From: JAVKDP01 sp040222185
Lineage (GTDB): Bacteria; Bacteroidota; Rhodothermia; Balneolales; Balneolaceae
Length of the DNA stretch: 64,000 nucleotides
Assembly (NCBI GenBank): GCA_040222185.1
Contig: JAVKDP010000065.1
Location: 34,163 to 98,162 of the forward strand
Direction of reading: 5' to 3'
A program made the translations under genes and the position numbers. Position 1 is the stretch's first letter, and each line of letters starts with the position of its first letter. A model generated the notes under the pieces. The model saw nothing but the letters and a program-made list of their open reading frames with translations. It was not told the DNA's origin and searched no databases. Shown here in pieces: positions 1 to 8,454 of this stretch.

Positions 1-941
1 CATTTACGGCATTCGCTGTAACAGCACTACTTGAAGAGCATTTTCCTGAACTGGTAGACAGTGACTTTACCTCAAACCTGGAAGATAAATTAGATGGAGT
101 AGCCAATGGAACTCAGGATCCGGTGAAATACCTGGATGATTACTATAAAGGCGATTTCGGTTTAAAAGCTAAAGTAGATCAGCAAGAAGATAAAATTGAT
201 CCACAGAAGGCTAAATTACTTGATTTACCACTGGACGGCCTTGAAGGTATTCAGGTTGCTGTAGGTCGGTTTGGCCCATATGCTAAAATGCAGAAAAACG
301 GAGAAGATGTATCCACTTCGTTACCACAGGATATGGATCCAAGTGATGTTACGGTAGAAAAGCTTGAGCAGCTTATCAAGCTTTCAGAAGAAGAGGATAA
401 ACCACTAGGCATCCATCCAGAAGATGGACTACCTGTGTTTTTACTTTCAGGTAGATACGGACCTTATGTTCAGCTTGGCGAAGTAACAGAAGAGAATAAA
501 AAGCCTAAACGTGTTTCTTTACTAAAAGGAATGACTCCCGAAACCGTTGATTTTGATTTAGCACTCAAGTTGTTAACCCTTCCCAGAAATCTTGGAGAAC
601 ACCCAGAAGATGGAAAGGTAGTAAAGGCAGGTGTCGGGCGGTTTGGGCCTTATGTTGTACACGACGGAAAGTTCAAATCCATCCCCAAAGATGATGACGT
701 TCTCACAGTTGATTTAAAAAGAGCGATTGAGCTGTTAGCCATGAAAGCTGCTCCAAGGAAAAGCTCTGAATTAAAAGACCTTGGGGTTCATCCCGAAAGT
801 GAGCAGCCGATTAAGGTTATGAACGGCCGGTATGGTCCATACATCAAATACGGCAAGAAAAATATTGGCCTTCCAAAAGGAACAGAAGCTGAATCAGTTA
901 CCATTGAGCAAGCTGTAGAATTAATAGCAGCAAAAGGTTGA
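1..941 (+). CDS. topA: DNA topoisomerase I, C-terminal part (5' end outside window)
   Basis: The reading frame is open from the left edge (phase starting at base 3), so only the C-terminal ~312 residues are seen. The start, FTAFAVTALLEEHFPELVD, matches the end of the type IA topoisomerase core, where proteins typically read VTDLLxEHFPxIVD. After it come four TopA C-terminal repeats, each marked by a G-R-[FY]-G-P-Y block followed by a leucine-rich helix. No Cys4 zinc fingers are present; the tail is the short repeat type common in FCB bacteria. The enzyme relaxes negative supercoils by single-strand passage. The active-site tyrosine and Toprim domain lie outside the window. Confidence 0.93.
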   Translation, partial: FTAFAVTALLEEHFPELVDSDFTSNLEDKLDGVANGTQDPVKYLDDYYKGDFGLKAKVDQQEDKIDPQKAKLLDLPLDGLEGIQVAVGRFGPYAKMQKNGEDVSTSLPQDMDPSDVTVEKLEQLIKLSEEEDKPLGIHPEDGLPVFLLSGRYGPYVQLGEVTEENKKPKRVSLLKGMTPETVDFDLALKLLTLPRNLGEHPEDGKVVKAGVGRFGPYVVHDGKFKSIPKDDDVLTVDLKRAIELLAMKAAPRKSSELKDLGVHPESEQPIKVMNGRYGPYIKYGKKNIGLPKGTEAESVTIEQAVELIAAKG

Positions 942-1032
942 TCGGTAGTTGACACCACCGCTTCTGGGAAGTATTTTAAATCGACGAAGCAATCTCAGTT
1001 CTACTGAGGGCTTAATACATTTTAATACGCTT

Positions 1033-1599
1033 ATGCAAAAAAGAAGCAGCTTCCATTTTTCCTACCCGCCGAACATCCATGAATTGGATTTGGCAACTAT
1101 GGTAAATATGTACCGCACCCGGGGAGAGCCTCGTAAAGCCCCAGCCGGAGAATATATTGCATGTGCACATTCCCAGGATTTACTTCGCGAAGGGAAATGG
1201 TGGTTTGGGTTATACTATTCTCAGCAGACATGGGATGCCTTACTTACTAAAGGGAGTGAAGGCTTTCCTCTTACAGATATTGAGCTCAATGTATTAGGTC
1301 AGGTATTTATGAGCGAAGAAGAAGTGCCTCACCGTGAATTTATAGAAAAAAGTGCCGGTGCTACTGAGAAACTGGCTTATCTAATCGTGAATGATCTTCG
1401 AACCTTTGGGTTTCTTTCTGAGGATGATAGTGGTTTCTTGAGAATCACACCACGGGGAGAACGGGCATTACATGGTATATCCAGAAGGATTTACGAAAAA
1501 CGGTTCATGCCCGAGATGATTAATGATACTCCGGTTACAGAAGAGCCAAAAATCGAACAAGCTCAAAAGAAAGATAAAGAGCAGACTAGTTTATTTTAG
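1033..1599 (+). CDS. Conserved-looking protein of unknown function following topA
   Basis: I do not recognise this family. With the ATG at 1033 it has 188 residues. A TTG at 949, 11 bases after an AAAGG, would add 28 residues and leave only 7 bases after the topA stop, so the start is uncertain. The middle is rich in aromatic residues (GKWWFGLYYSQQTWDAL). The second half looks like a winged-helix fold: an acidic helical stretch (EEEVPHREFIEKS), a leucine-rich helix (KLAYLIVNDLRTFGFL) and a beta wing (GFLRITPRGERAL). The tail is highly charged. Its position suggests co-transcription with topA, but no function can be assigned from that. Confidence 0.6.
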   Translation: MQKRSSFHFSYPPNIHELDLATMVNMYRTRGEPRKAPAGEYIACAHSQDLLREGKWWFGLYYSQQTWDALLTKGSEGFPLTDIELNVLGQVFMSEEEVPHREFIEKSAGATEKLAYLIVNDLRTFGFLSEDDSGFLRITPRGERALHGISRRIYEKRFMPEMINDTPVTEEPKIEQAQKKDKEQTSLF

Positions 1600-1611
1600 T
1601 TCAGGCTCGGT

Positions 1612-2766
1612 CTAAAGATTAAAATTCCGAACAGCTTCCGCTACTCTGCTCGGAACTCTGCTGTCAAATGGACCGGGAATAATTTTCTCAACCGAAATAT
1701 CTTCCACGCAGCCTGCAATTGCTTCAGCTACCTTGATAAACATTTCAGTAGATAGTGTACTCATCCTGGCATCTAACGCGCCCCTGAACAAGCCTGGAAA
1801 TGCTAATACATTATTGACCTGGTTAGGGAAGTCGGACCTCCCTGTTGCAACAATATAAGCTCCGGCTGCTTTAGCTTCTTCCGGCATAATTTCAGGGATC
1901 GGGTTAGCCATAGCAAAGATCATGGGATCATCTTTCATGGTTTTTATCATTTCCTGGGTAAGAACACCCGGCGCCGAAACACCTATAAATACATCAGAGT
2001 CTTTAACGGCATCACTCAAGTTCCCTGTTCGCTGGGTGAAGTTGGTGAGTTTGGCCATTTCCTGTTTAACAGGATTCAGATCAGTTCTCCCGTTATGAAT
2101 GATACCTTTGCTATCACACATCATTACTTCTTTTACTCCTGCAACAAAAAGCAGGTTCACAATAGCAACACCAGCTGCTCCCGAGCCGTTTACAACAACG
2201 GTTAAGTCCTGCAGGTTACGATTGGTAAGTTTGCAGGCGTTTATCATCCCTGCTAGTGTAACAATGGCAGTTCCGTGCTGATCGTCATGAAAAACAGGAA
2301 TAGAGAGCTCTTCTTTGAGGCGTTGTTCAATTTCAAAACATCTTGGTGCTGAAATATCTTCGAGATTAATTCCTCCGAACGTGGGAGCTATTGCTTTCAC
2401 TGCTGTAATAATCTCTTCGGTTTCCTGGGTGTTCAGAACGATGGGTACGGCATCAACACCGGCAAACTTTTTGAATAGAACGGCTTTCCCTTCCATGACA
2501 GGAAGTGCTGCCTCAGGACCGATATTACCCAGACCTAATACCGCAGAACCGTCACTAACTACCGCAACTAGGTTGCCTTTGGCAGTGTAATCGTAGGCTT
2601 TACTAACATCATGTGCGATTTCCTTGCAAGGTTCAGCAACACCCGGTGAGTAAGCAATGCTTAAATCATCTTTGTTTTCAAGAGGGAGCTTCGGCTCTAC
2701 TGAAATTTTACCCCTTGCTTCTTTATGAGCAATAAGCGACAATGCCGCGTAATCTTTGTTAGACAT
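1612..2766 (-). CDS. NAD(P)-dependent malic enzyme (short form)
   Basis: At 384 residues this is a single-module malic enzyme without the phosphotransacetylase-like tail of MaeB. It oxidatively decarboxylates malate to pyruvate and CO2 with reduction of NAD(P)+. Diagnostic blocks are IAYSPGVAEPCKEI near residue 37, the malate/metal-binding GGINLEDISAPRCFEIE, the signature FHDDQHGTAIV, and a Rossmann nucleotide loop VVNGSGAAGVAIV. The cofactor cannot be settled by eye. The gene follows the M1 peptidase gene but is separated from it by a terminator hairpin, so it probably has its own promoter in the 64-base gap. It converges with the unknown gene ending at 1599. Confidence 0.93.
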   Translation of the reverse strand: MSNKDYAALSLIAHKEARGKISVEPKLPLENKDDLSIAYSPGVAEPCKEIAHDVSKAYDYTAKGNLVAVVSDGSAVLGLGNIGPEAALPVMEGKAVLFKKFAGVDAVPIVLNTQETEEIITAVKAIAPTFGGINLEDISAPRCFEIEQRLKEELSIPVFHDDQHGTAIVTLAGMINACKLTNRNLQDLTVVVNGSGAAGVAIVNLLFVAGVKEVMMCDSKGIIHNGRTDLNPVKQEMAKLTNFTQRTGNLSDAVKDSDVFIGVSAPGVLTQEMIKTMKDDPMIFAMANPIPEIMPEEAKAAGAYIVATGRSDFPNQVNNVLAFPGLFRGALDARMSTLSTEMFIKVAEAIAGCVEDISVEKIIPGPFDSRVPSRVAEAVRNFNL

Positions 2767-2782
2767 ACCTATTAACCAAATT

Positions 2783-2813
2783 AAAAAGGGTGCATAAAAT
2801 TATCCTGCACCCC
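2783..2813 (-). terminator. Rho-independent terminator after the M1 peptidase gene
   Basis: On the minus strand GGGTGCA (2806-2812) pairs perfectly with TGCACCC (2788-2794) across an 11-base loop and is followed by TTTTTAA. It lies 18 bases past the stop of the peptidase gene and just before the malic enzyme start, separating the two transcripts. Confidence 0.75.
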
Positions 2814-2830
2814 AAAAAGTCCTAATAAAT

Positions 2831-4711
2831 TTACTCAGAACCTAATAGCCCCTGAACATCAAAGCCGTTGTTGGAGAGATCAATATCCGCCAGGCGCTCT
2901 GAAGGATCAATTACAATACTCTTAATCCTTGAGGCACTTCCGGGAATCTGGAAGCTGTACATTGGGTCTACCCAGTTCCAGTCCTCAAGTAAAGTTCTTT
3001 CTATAGAGTATTCATTAGGTTTTTCTCCACGCATAATCCTTAGCGGGATATAAAAATAGTCAAGAGACCCGTCAGTATATTCAACCATAACATCTATCGG
3101 CATTGGCATTAACCCTATTCTTTCCAGTTTAACAGTTGTAGAGTTTTCATCACCAATTACCGCACTAATAGAATAATCAATAGTCTTTGTAGTTTGAACA
3201 AAATACTCGCGATACCAATCCAGGATCATTCCAGATTCTTTTTCCATCACTCTTAGGAAATCTTCATCAGTTGGGTGCTTGAGCTTCCATTTATCATGAT
3301 AAGTGAGCATTCCTTTTCTAAAAGCTTCATCACCAATTATATAGCTCAATTGATACAAAAATACGGACCCTTTTGAATAAGCAGCAGTACCGTAGGCACG
3401 ATTGGTATTATAGTGATCGGCGTGTGTAGTTAAAGGCTCTTCAATGCCTGCCTCTACTAATGAGCGATAGCTACGGTAAGAACCTGCATGTACATTTCCT
3501 TGTCGGTCGAAAAGGTGCGCATTTGTTTCTGCGGTTGCAAAGCTTGTGAAGCCCTCATCCATCCATGAGAATAAAGACTCATTTGTAGCCAGCACATTCT
3601 GATACCAGCTGTGATACAATTCGTGAACTGTTACACCAACAAGGCTTCCTAAAGATCTTCCGCCGGTAATCAAAGTGCCCATTGGGTATTCCATTCCGCC
3701 ATCTCCACCCTGCACTACAGAAAATTGAGGGTAAGGGTAAACACCAAATTTTTCGTTGGCGAACTGAAAAGCTTTAACAGTAAGTTCCGGCAAACGCTCC
3801 CAGTTTGCTGTAAACTGAGCATTTTCTTCAACATTAGATTCTACATCAACAACATCTTGTTGGTAGAAAAAGTGCAGCTTTGGGCCATTTGGAACCTGGG
3901 CCGTAGTGTGAACAAAGTCCGGATCAGCTCCCCAAAAGAAATCAAGAACGTTCTCAGCTTTGAAGTGGTAAGTGATTTTATCCGAAGAGTATGATACTTC
4001 TTTGCCTTCGTCCTGGTAGCCGTGACCAACTTGGTTTGGGTTTTGAACTATACCCGTTCCGCCTACTACATAATCATTGTCGATAGTGATTTTTACATCA
4101 TAGTTACCAAAAATGCCATGAAACTCTCTTCCGATATATGGATTGGGATGCCAGCCCTGGTAATCGTACTCTGCTAATTTCGGGTACCATTGGCTCATTG
4201 AAAACTCTACACCCTCTGCATTGTTCCAGCCTGATCTTCTGATTTGGCGAGGAACCTGGCTATCAAACTCCATTTCAAATGTAGACTTTTTACCAGGTGC
4301 AATTGGCTTGTTTAACTCAACCACCAGGATTGTTCCATCAACCTCAAAGGAAACATCTTTACCATCCTGCTTCAAAGATTTGATGTGATGATATCCGATC
4401 TCATCATCCGGTAAATTATAAATTCGGTCTCCAACCCTTCGGTCAGGATCCGTAATTGTTCTTGATCGAACATCCATCATACTTCCCGGTTGGAAAGCAT
4501 TGAAATACAGATGATAATATGCACGGGTTAACTCATCAGGCGAGTTGTTTGTGTACACAATCTTCTGCTTTCCAGCTAACTGGTGTTTTTCAGTATCCAC
4601 ATCAATTTCCATGGTATAATCAGCTTTTTGCTGCCAATAAGTTCTGTTTTGAGCAACAGAAAGTGAATGTGTAAATAAAATGATTGAGAAAAGGGAGAGT
4701 AATTTTTTCAT
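2831..4711 (-). CDS. Secreted M1-family zinc metallopeptidase
   Basis: A 626-residue gluzincin aminopeptidase-type protein. Residues 1-20 are a signal peptide ending at SVA-Q. The N-terminal beta-sandwich (about 30-270) is followed by the catalytic domain, with the substrate-anchoring motif GGMEYP at 338-343, the zinc motif HELYH at 363-367 and the third zinc ligand E386 in WMDEG. The signal peptide indicates action outside the cytoplasm, probably in the periplasm or at the surface, on peptides taken up as nutrients. It has its own terminator downstream and is not part of the recR operon. The substrate is not predictable. Confidence 0.9.
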   Translation of the reverse strand: MKKLLSLFSIILFTHSLSVAQNRTYWQQKADYTMEIDVDTEKHQLAGKQKIVYTNNSPDELTRAYYHLYFNAFQPGSMMDVRSRTITDPDRRVGDRIYNLPDDEIGYHHIKSLKQDGKDVSFEVDGTILVVELNKPIAPGKKSTFEMEFDSQVPRQIRRSGWNNAEGVEFSMSQWYPKLAEYDYQGWHPNPYIGREFHGIFGNYDVKITIDNDYVVGGTGIVQNPNQVGHGYQDEGKEVSYSSDKITYHFKAENVLDFFWGADPDFVHTTAQVPNGPKLHFFYQQDVVDVESNVEENAQFTANWERLPELTVKAFQFANEKFGVYPYPQFSVVQGGDGGMEYPMGTLITGGRSLGSLVGVTVHELYHSWYQNVLATNESLFSWMDEGFTSFATAETNAHLFDRQGNVHAGSYRSYRSLVEAGIEEPLTTHADHYNTNRAYGTAAYSKGSVFLYQLSYIIGDEAFRKGMLTYHDKWKLKHPTDEDFLRVMEKESGMILDWYREYFVQTTKTIDYSISAVIGDENSTTVKLERIGLMPMPIDVMVEYTDGSLDYFYIPLRIMRGEKPNEYSIERTLLEDWNWVDPMYSFQIPGSASRIKSIVIDPSERLADIDLSNNGFDVQGLLGSE

Positions 4712-4749
4712 TTCAATGCTATGTTTTTAATTGGAATAAAGGACGTGAC

Positions 4750-4775
4750 AAAAACAGAAAAACTCCACTGTTTTT
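4750..4775 (-). terminator. Weak terminator hairpin after recR
   Basis: On the minus strand AAAAACAG (4768-4775) pairs with CTGTTTTT (4750-4757), giving a short AT-rich stem that ends in a T run 26 bases after the recR stop. The low GC of the stem makes this only a fair candidate for the end of the dnaX-ybaB-recR transcript. Confidence 0.45.
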
Positions 4776-4800
4776 ACACCTTTTAGTATGGCTTGATTAC

Positions 4801-5403
4801 TTAAAAAGAACTTCTGCTGTTAAATGCCCGGCTAAGTGTAGCTTCATCAATAAACTCCAGCTCGGTGCCCATTGGTATGCCATAAGCAATGCGGGTTACT
4901 TTTATTTCATATGGGATAAGTAATTTATTGATGTAGTAAGAAGTGGCTTCACCTTCCGCATCCGGGTTTAGCGCAAGAATAACTTCGTTGATATTTTCTT
5001 CACCCCCAACCCGTTTGAGCAAATCCTGTATTTTTAGTTTGTCAGGGCCAATATTATCCATTGGAGATATTACTCCACCAAGTACGTGATAACGCCCTCT
5101 GAACTCATTCGTTTTCTCGATGATATAGACATCATTAAATTCTTCGACAACACAAATCTGCCCATTTTCGCGTTTTACGTTTTCGCAGATGTTGCAGGGG
5201 TCAGAGTCACTAACATTTCCGCAAATAGTGCAACGGGTTACTTTGTTCTTTAAATCAATAATGGCATTGGCCAGTTTAAGAGCATATTCATCATTCTGCT
5301 TTAAGAGATGAATAGCAATTCGCTGTGCTGACTTTCTACCTGTACCCGGAAGCTTGGATAGCTGTTCTATAGCCCGCTCTAAATATTCTGAGGTAATCTG
5401 CAT
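4801..5403 (-). CDS. recR: Recombination mediator protein RecR
   Basis: A 200-residue protein of normal RecR length. It shows the N-terminal helix-hairpin-helix (LPGTGRKSAQRIAIHLL), the Cys4 zinc module (CTICGN...DPCNIC), and the Toprim domain with ICVVEEF and an ILALNPDAEGEATSYY block. RecR works with RecF/RecO to load RecA on gapped DNA. It is the last gene of a dnaX-ybaB-recR operon, 8 bases after the ybaB stop, a gene order conserved across many bacterial phyla. Confidence 0.97.
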   Translation of the reverse strand: MQITSEYLERAIEQLSKLPGTGRKSAQRIAIHLLKQNDEYALKLANAIIDLKNKVTRCTICGNVSDSDPCNICENVKRENGQICVVEEFNDVYIIEKTNEFRGRYHVLGGVISPMDNIGPDKLKIQDLLKRVGGEENINEVILALNPDAEGEATSYYINKLLIPYEIKVTRIAYGIPMGTELEFIDEATLSRAFNSRSSF

Positions 5404-5411
5404 GTATTAAA

Positions 5412-5759
5412 TTAAAGACCAAACTTTGAAAGGTCCATGCCCGGAAGTCCACCACCAGGGATCATTCCTTTATAAGCTTCCTGCATCTGAGCTTTAGCTG
5501 TCTCGTCTGCTTTCTCCAGTGCTTTATTTACACCTGCAACAACCAAATCCTCAAGAATCTCTTTATCATTAGGATCAATTACATCTTTATCGAAGGTAAT
5601 GGAAAGAACTTGTCGTAAACCGTTGGCCTTTACTTTTACCATTCCGCCACCAGCTTCAGCTTCAACGGTAATTTCACCAAGCTTTGACTGAGTTTCCTGA
5701 ACTTTACTTTGCATTTCCTGAATTTTACCGAACATATCGGCCATATTAAAATCGCTCAT
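5412..5759 (-). CDS. ybaB: YbaB/EbfC family nucleoid-associated protein
   Basis: A small (115 residue) protein with an N-terminal coiled coil (KIQEMQSKVQETQSKLGEI), a central VKANGLRQVLSITFD strand region and a Gly/Pro/Met-rich tail, typical of YbaB. The family forms dimers that bind DNA non-specifically. The ATG at 5759 is chosen; a GTG at 5765 would add two residues. It sits between dnaX and recR with gaps of 8-16 bases, as in E. coli. Confidence 0.93.
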   Translation of the reverse strand: MSDFNMADMFGKIQEMQSKVQETQSKLGEITVEAEAGGGMVKVKANGLRQVLSITFDKDVIDPNDKEILEDLVVAGVNKALEKADETAKAQMQEAYKGMIPGGGLPGMDLSKFGL

Positions 5760-5775
5760 TGCCACATATTTTTAT

Positions 5776-7650
5776 TTAATATTCCAACTCTGCCCCAAAC
5801 CGCTCTACAAGATCACGAATAATGGGGTCTTTTTGTTGTATTTCTTTAAAGCGCTCGTAAGGGTTTTTAGCTTTTTCCTGGGTACCTACAACATTTCGTA
5901 TCTCAGTTTTAAAACGTAAAAGCACTCCGAGATGTTCCTTTAACTTTTTTGATAACTCAAGAGCTTGTTCGTCTACCATTTTCTTGGCAAGGGGATTATC
6001 ACACGCAAGCATAAGCTCAGAGCCCTTTAATGTAGTCAGTTCAACCCGTTGTACTTGAAGCTCCAGGATTTTTGGTACTGTATCAGTTAAAGACTGAAGA
6101 AAATTTGGCCAGATTGCTTTTACATCTTCAATAAATAATTTTTTTGAAGGAGCTTCTTTTGGTTGCTCAACTACTATCGGGGCAGCTTCTACTTTTCCAT
6201 TTTCTGTAGGTAGGTGAAGCACTTTTGCTTTTTGAGTCACTTCTGTAAAAAGTGCTGGCTGCCCTATATCATATTCGTTATGAACCGGAGCTGTTATGGG
6301 TTCACTTACCATTTCAACAGTTGGCTCTTTTACGCCTTCAAAATGAGCTTCTGAGCCATTTGCTGGAGGTACAGTTTCCGGTTTTGTTTCTTCAATAACC
6401 GGGTTACTTGCCTGTGGTGCTAGTTGAGGTTTTTTTTCCTCAATAGTTACAGGGTCTATTTTACGAGCGGGTTCCGCCTCAGATTTCGCAACACCATTAT
6501 TTTTAGGAGCTACTGAAGAGGGTTCTAAGTTACTAGAGTTTTTTTTTAAAGCATCTATTTCTGAAAGTAACCTGGAAAGGTTTTCACTTCTCTCCATATG
6601 GATAAGCTTCAGAAGAGTAATTTCGAACTGGATTCTTGGTTGATTGGCGTCCTTAAGTTTAATTTGAGCTTCACTAACAATATGAAGCATCCTCATCAGG
6701 TCATCCCTTGAAAAATCTGGTGCCGTTTCTTTGTACTTATTCTTTGTGTCTTCAGATGCTTCAACTAAAAACAATTGAGGACTGTGATGTGCTATGTACA
6801 GGTTTCGTAAGTGTTCTGTTAAACCTATAAGAAACTCCTGGATATCATAACCCTCTTGCAAGAGGGTGTTAATGAGTTCAAGTCCGGTATTCGAATCATG
6901 GTCTTTAACACAGTTCATGAACTGAAACATGCGTTCCGTCCCGACTACATTTAGTGCCTGTAGTAATTCATTATGAGAGATATTACTACCACAAAAAGCA
7001 ATGGCCTGATCCATTAAGCCCAGTGCATCACGTAATGCTCCGTCAGCTTTCTTAGCTATTACATGCAAGGATTCTTCATCAATAGTGATAGCTTCATCCT
7101 GGGCGATTTTTTTAAGCCTGCTGACGATCTCTTCGACAGCAATTCGCTTGAAATCAAATCGCTGAACACGGGATAGAATGGTAGGTAGAACCTTATGTGG
7201 CTCAGTAGTGGCAAAAATGAAAATGGCGTGCTCAGGAGGCTCTTCAAGTGTTTTTAGCAACGCATTAAAGGCTGCTTTTGAGAGCATGTGAACCTCATCC
7301 ACAATAAAAACTTTATAGCGACCATTTTGCGGTGGAATGCGAACGATCTCCCGTAAATGATGAACATCTTCCACCTTATTGTTTGAAGCCGCATCCATTT
7401 CCATTACGTTGAGCGTCTGGTTCAACGCTTCGCTATCAACTTCTGAATCAATCCCGTTAATAATTCGGGCGAGAACACGTGCCATTGTAGTTTTGCCTAC
7501 GCCTCGTGGTCCACAAAACATATAGGCATGCGAAAGCCTGTTTTGTTTAATTGCGTTCAACAGCGTACTACTAACATGCTCCTGAGAAACGATATCCTCG
7601 AAGCTTTGTGGCCGGTATTTTCGTGTAAGTGCGCGGTAGTTTTCTGACAT
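5776..7650 (-). CDS. dnaX: DNA polymerase III subunit gamma/tau
   Basis: A 624-residue clamp-loader ATPase. It shows Walker A GPRGVGKT (47-54), Walker B VFIVDEVHML (114-123) and a sensor region FATTEPHKVLPTILS. Two features are unusual. The Cys4 zinc module normally found after Walker A is replaced by an acidic stretch (about 65-82) without cysteines, and the usual SRC arginine-finger motif reads SRV (160-162). Residues ~371-500 form a Pro/Glu/Ala/Lys-rich linker, and the rest is the tau-specific C-terminal domain. A nine-A run at codons 368-371 could yield a short gamma form (see the entry at 6539). It is the first gene of the dnaX-ybaB-recR operon. Confidence 0.96.
   Translation of the reverse strand: MSENYRALTRKYRPQSFEDIVSQEHVSSTLLNAIKQNRLSHAYMFCGPRGVGKTTMARVLARIINGIDSEVDSEALNQTLNVMEMDAASNNKVEDVHHLREIVRIPPQNGRYKVFIVDEVHMLSKAAFNALLKTLEEPPEHAIFIFATTEPHKVLPTILSRVQRFDFKRIAVEEIVSRLKKIAQDEAITIDEESLHVIAKKADGALRDALGLMDQAIAFCGSNISHNELLQALNVVGTERMFQFMNCVKDHDSNTGLELINTLLQEGYDIQEFLIGLTEHLRNLYIAHHSPQLFLVEASEDTKNKYKETAPDFSRDDLMRMLHIVSEAQIKLKDANQPRIQFEITLLKLIHMERSENLSRLLSEIDALKKNSSNLEPSSVAPKNNGVAKSEAEPARKIDPVTIEEKKPQLAPQASNPVIEETKPETVPPANGSEAHFEGVKEPTVEMVSEPITAPVHNEYDIGQPALFTEVTQKAKVLHLPTENGKVEAAPIVVEQPKEAPSKKLFIEDVKAIWPNFLQSLTDTVPKILELQVQRVELTTLKGSELMLACDNPLAKKMVDEQALELSKKLKEHLGVLLRFKTEIRNVVGTQEKAKNPYERFKEIQQKDPIIRDLVERFGAELEY
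6539..6547 (-). other. Poly-A slippery run in dnaX, candidate gamma-form recoding site
   Basis: On the coding strand nine consecutive A residues span TTA AAA AAA AAC (codons 368-371 of dnaX), where the clamp-loader part gives way to the linker. One extra A, or a -1 ribosomal shift, gives AAA CTC TAG TAA, two consecutive stops and a product of 372 residues. Loss of one A, or a +1 shift, also reaches a TAG after a few codons. This resembles the dnaX slippage sites known in Thermus thermophilus (transcriptional, nine A) and E. coli (ribosomal, A AAA AAG). No strong downstream hairpin or close upstream SD was seen, so transcriptional slippage is the better guess. Confidence 0.55.
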
Positions 7651-7731
7651 CCTCTAAGTCGCTTTTGCTAACAAAGGGAATGTACAAAAAGCGAAGGTGA
7701 ATTGAATAGCTAAAGAGGAAATCTTTTGAAA

Positions 7732-8454
7732 CTAAATGAGCTGGGAAGTTTCACCAAGACGTTTCAGGGCTTCTCTTTTAAATGTTCGGCCAATAGGTAT
7801 TTTTGAATCAAGTAATTCAACTTCATTGTTACTCCAGCTATCGATTAAGCTCATGTTAATAATAAATGAGCGATGCACACGAAGGAAGTTATTGTCTGGT
7901 AAATGTTCCTCCATGTAAGAAATAGTTTGGTAGGTTTCTACTTCCTTATCTTTAGTTTTAATGAGTATATAGTCTCTTTTGCTTTCGATATAAACAATAT
8001 CATTCAGACATACTTTCACATTTCTTTTGTCAGAAATAACAAAAATATGGCATTGCTCATCTTTGATTTCGTTAGGAGCAGGGAGATGTGATCTCGGGCT
8101 TAAAGAGTCAAAAATTTTATCTACTGCTTTCAAAAAACGGTCAAATGAAATGGGTTTTAGAAGGTAGTCAATCACATCCAGTTCAAAACCTTCTAAGGCA
8201 TATTCCCGGTAAGCAGTTGTAAAGATTACTTTGGGTGGGTTTTTAAGAGTTCTTAGAAATTCTATTCCGGTTAGTTTAGGCATTTGGATGTCCAGGAAAA
8301 GGATATCCACCTTGGTGTTTCTAAGAGCCTGGAAAGCTTTAACGGCATTTTGAAATGTTGCTTCAATTTCGATGCCATCTATTTTTGATAAATGTGATTC
8401 TATCACTTCGATTGCCAGTGGCTCGTCGTCTATGATGAAACACGTGAGATTCAT
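7732..8454 (-). CDS. LytTR-family response regulator
   Basis: A 240-residue two-domain regulator. The N-terminal receiver (about 1-120) shows the acidic pocket IIDDEPLA, the phospho-acceptor block ILFLDIQMPKLTG, the switch Thr region IFTTAYREYA and the conserved Lys in YLLKPISF. The C-terminal LytTR domain (about 135-235) carries DIVYIESKRDYILI and FLRVHRSFIINM. It binds DNA after phosphorylation by the partner kinase encoded immediately upstream; the two genes share an ATGA overlap (8451-8454). The target genes are unknown. Confidence 0.95.
   Translation of the reverse strand: MNLTCFIIDDEPLAIEVIESHLSKIDGIEIEATFQNAVKAFQALRNTKVDILFLDIQMPKLTGIEFLRTLKNPPKVIFTTAYREYALEGFELDVIDYLLKPISFDRFLKAVDKIFDSLSPRSHLPAPNEIKDEQCHIFVISDKRNVKVCLNDIVYIESKRDYILIKTKDKEVETYQTISYMEEHLPDNNFLRVHRSFIINMSLIDSWSNNEVELLDSKIPIGRTFKREALKRLGETSQLI

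Noticed and set aside
6429..6436. Eight-A run in dnaX (coding strand) as a second slippage site
   Set aside because: It is shorter, lies within the linker, and lacks the immediate double stop seen at 6539-6547.
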